This document shows, in pieces, positions 62,198 through 64,000 of a stretch of DNA of 64,000 bases. The stretch comes from Bacillota bacterium. Lineage in GTDB: Bacteria; Bacillota; Clostridia; Clostridiales; Clostridiaceae. Each line of letters starts with the position of its first letter. Position 1 is the stretch's first letter. The position numbers and the translations under genes were made by a program. The stretch spans positions 31,139 through 95,138 of the forward strand of contig JAGFXP010000006.1 of NCBI GenBank assembly GCA_017861315.1, given 5' to 3'. Below the pieces are notes generated by a model, which did not search any database, was not told where the DNA came from, and saw only the letters and a program-made list of their open reading frames with translations.

Positions 62198-63829
62198 CTA
62201 TTTGAGCAGCGAGAAAATCACCTTCTTGTACAGCTCAGGTACAACCTCCAGAGAGTACCTCTTGTTAAGCCTTTCAGTATTCTTGTGGATGTCCTTGCCC
62301 TCTCCTCCGAATACAACAGCGGGGATATCAAGCATGCTTAGCGCCTCAAGCTGGAGGTCATAGCTGCTGCCGTAACCTACTATATTGGAAGAAAGGCTTT
62401 CAATGTCCTGGTCGTCACCTATTCCTGTATAGCTGAGATCGGAAATGCCCATGAAGAACTGCTCCTTAACTATTTTCTCTCCGAACTTGTCTGATGCGTA
62501 CTTTATCATGTCGTCTATGGCCTTTATCAATCCCTCACCTTTTTCGCTTGAACCGTCGAGCAGCATATGAGGATAGTAAGGCGGTATGTATGAGATTACA
62601 ACCATAGGTCTTTTCTTGGTATAGCTTTCGAAGGTTTCCTTCACAATGTTTATTGCGATTGTCTGGCTGTCCATGTTTAGATTCTTCCATGTCCCGATTT
62701 TGCCCTCCAACCGATTGTGAAACTCAATATCGATGTCTCTAACCTTTGCGAGAAGAGAACGGTATGTCATCACGCAGGGCTCGATTTCCGAATATCGGAT
62801 ATCCTCTCCGCTGATTTCTCCAAAGATGTACCTCTTCTCCTCAGTGTCCATAAGGACCTTCACGAAGGCCTCCATAGCTAGATCAGCAAGGTCCTCCGTC
62901 AGCTGAGTTACGGTTTTGGTAAGCGTCATCATATTGAAGTATGATACGGCATAAGCGGGCGTCTGAACGGAATAATGCCTTTTAAGGTCCGTCTGCCTAA
63001 GCACCACAGGCGGCGGGGTAGTCTGGCTGCCGACGCTGTCGCAGAAGTCGGTGTTCTCCTCAAGCCTCCTGCTTATCTCCGAAACAAGCGAAACAGGATT
63101 CAGCCCCTGGAAAGGCTCTGACGCATGTGTCTCCTTACCCGCACAGAAGAACATAGGCATTATTTTCCCAACGCTGCCCATATATATCCTTTTGAAATCT
63201 TCATTATCGTTTTTGGGTATGCTGCATTCCGATATAATTGCACCCACAAAATTGATACCTTCCTCCTTCTGCAGTTTCAGCAGAAACGGGATTGCTGAAA
63301 TCATTCCTTCGGAATTGCTCTCCTCGCCGGGAACTGCCAGAAAAAGCACTTTGCCCTTGAATTTCCTCGATTCGCTGAGGTCCCTGATTATCTCTATAAA
63401 GGAAGCGATTCCTGATTTAATGTCCGCAGTTCCCCTTCCGAATATCCACTGTCCGGATTCCAAATCCAGCCTTGCTTCTTCGTCCAGTTCAAGTTCACCT
63501 ATCCTTTTGGTGCATTCCTCAATGTCAAAAGCAACCGGCTGCAGATGCCCGTATCCCTCAATATCTACAACATCGAGATGCGCATTCAAAAGGACTGTGT
63601 CGAGCGACTCTTCCTCGCCATCCACCATTGCCCAGACAAATGCCCTGCCTGACGGATCTCCATCCATTGCTTCAAATCCGTACTTTGCGCTCCTGGCTTT
63701 AAAGTATGGCATATCACCGATCATTTCATATATCTTTTCAGCCGCATGCTTCTCACCGACCGTTCCGGAAATACTCGGCACAGCAACGAGCTGCTTCAGA
63801 GTGACGTATATCTTATCCTTCAATTCCAA
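62198..63829 (-). CDS. M20-family peptidase, RocB-like
   Basis: This 543-residue zinc hydrolase of the M20 family resembles RocB of Bacillus, which is linked to arginine use. Metal-ligand regions are LNAHLDVVD, FGRGTADIKSGIA and PGEESNSEGM; a longer C-terminal region is typical of the RocB type. The true substrate is unknown even in Bacillus. In a Stickland fermenter a role in peptide or arginine breakdown is plausible. It lies between the 5S rRNA and tRNA-Phe genes. Confidence 0.9.
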   Translation of the reverse strand: MELKDKIYVTLKQLVAVPSISGTVGEKHAAEKIYEMIGDMPYFKARSAKYGFEAMDGDPSGRAFVWAMVDGEEESLDTVLLNAHLDVVDIEGYGHLQPVAFDIEECTKRIGELELDEEARLDLESGQWIFGRGTADIKSGIASFIEIIRDLSESRKFKGKVLFLAVPGEESNSEGMISAIPFLLKLQKEEGINFVGAIISECSIPKNDNEDFKRIYMGSVGKIMPMFFCAGKETHASEPFQGLNPVSLVSEISRRLEENTDFCDSVGSQTTPPPVVLRQTDLKRHYSVQTPAYAVSYFNMMTLTKTVTQLTEDLADLAMEAFVKVLMDTEEKRYIFGEISGEDIRYSEIEPCVMTYRSLLAKVRDIDIEFHNRLEGKIGTWKNLNMDSQTIAINIVKETFESYTKKRPMVVISYIPPYYPHMLLDGSSEKGEGLIKAIDDMIKYASDKFGEKIVKEQFFMGISDLSYTGIGDDQDIESLSSNIVGYGSSYDLQLEALSMLDIPAVVFGGEGKDIHKNTERLNKRYSLEVVPELYKKVIFSLLK

Positions 63830-63876
63830 AGTTATAGCCCTCCTTAAAATTGCTTTTTTTCATTATAACATAAAAA

Positions 63877-63901
63877 AACACTGAATATAAAATTCAGTGT
63901 T
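63877..63901 (-). terminator. Terminator of the rRNA operon
   Basis: A 9-bp stem (AACACTGAA and complement) with a 7-base loop follows the 5S rRNA end and is followed by a run of T on the minus strand. Confidence 0.8.
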
Positions 63902-63908
63902 TTTTTGC

Positions 63909-64000
63909 TAACCTGGCGACTACCTACCCTCCCACAGGGCCTCCCCTGCAGTACTATCGGCGCTTTGAAGCTTAACCTTCGTGTTCGGAATGGGAACGGG
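63909..64000 (-). rRNA. rrf: 5S ribosomal RNA, 3' part (cut by window edge)
   Basis: The minus strand reads through CCGAACACGAAGG, GCGCCGATAGTACTG and GTGGGAGGGTAGGT to TCGCCAGGTT, the conserved 3' two-thirds of bacterial 5S rRNA. The 5' end lies beyond the window. It marks the end of an rRNA operon transcribed leftward; the exact 3' end is approximate. Confidence 0.93.

Overview
The window looks like a chromosomal segment of a strictly anaerobic, Gram-positive, Stickland-fermenting Firmicute (Clostridia/Tissierellia type). The evidence is a D-proline reductase locus with a selenocysteine codon, an anaerobic class III ribonucleotide reductase, several 2[4Fe-4S] ferredoxins, T-box leaders, LPXTG surface proteins, and a gene block in the order known around the Bacillus subtilis origin. 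There are no phage genes, insertion sequences or CRISPR arrays. All functions are read from sequence motifs and family knowledge; nothing was searched.

Layout. (1) 1-3.7 kb: D-proline reductase genes prdR-prdC-prdA on the minus strand (prdA runs off the left edge). They have a sigma-54 promoter, PrdR-type upstream sites, and a prdC that needs UGA recoding and also carries a one-base frameshift. (2) 3.8-14.9 kb: dedA, a CcpA-like LacI regulator, ileS with an Ile T-box, an NhaC antiporter, a metallo-beta-lactamase-fold protein, nrdG-nrdD, a ferredoxin and a lipoprotein. (3) 15-19.6 kb: three exported proteins, two of them LPXTG-anchored. Each has its own sigma-A promoter followed by cyclic-di-GMP-I riboswitches, four aptamers in all, two of them in tandem. 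(4) 19.7-42.9 kb: housekeeping genes in Bacillus-like order. These are ksgA-rnmV-yabE-tatD, metG with a Met T-box, a MATE/rluF operon, ispF, OTC, abrB, an NlpC/P60 hydrolase, rsmI-trmN6-ferredoxin-ricT-holB-darA-tmk-speA-like, corA-msrA and a sirtuin. Noncoding patches at 29.4-29.7 and 32.1 kb are rich in DnaA-box sequences.

(5) 42.9-60.7 kb: a large quinate/shikimate-type regulon. It holds two LysR regulators, three YdiB-type quinate/shikimate dehydrogenases, a type I 3-dehydroquinase, two Fe-S flavin enoate reductase-like enzymes, two paralogous MFS carriers, a shikimate kinase and a small ABM-fold protein. An AT-rich patch of small membrane proteins and a two-component system split it. CTATAG-containing sites recur upstream of its units. 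No dehydroshikimate dehydratase is seen, so I infer a reductive anaerobic route instead of the aerobic protocatechuate route. (6) 60.8-64 kb: a small unknown gene, a parvulin, tRNA-Phe, a RocB-like peptidase and the 3' part of a 5S rRNA gene.

The best candidates for something new are the quinate/shikimate regulon with duplicated flavoenzymes, the c-di-GMP-controlled surface-protein locus with a shared unnamed N-terminal module, and the doubly recoded prdC.
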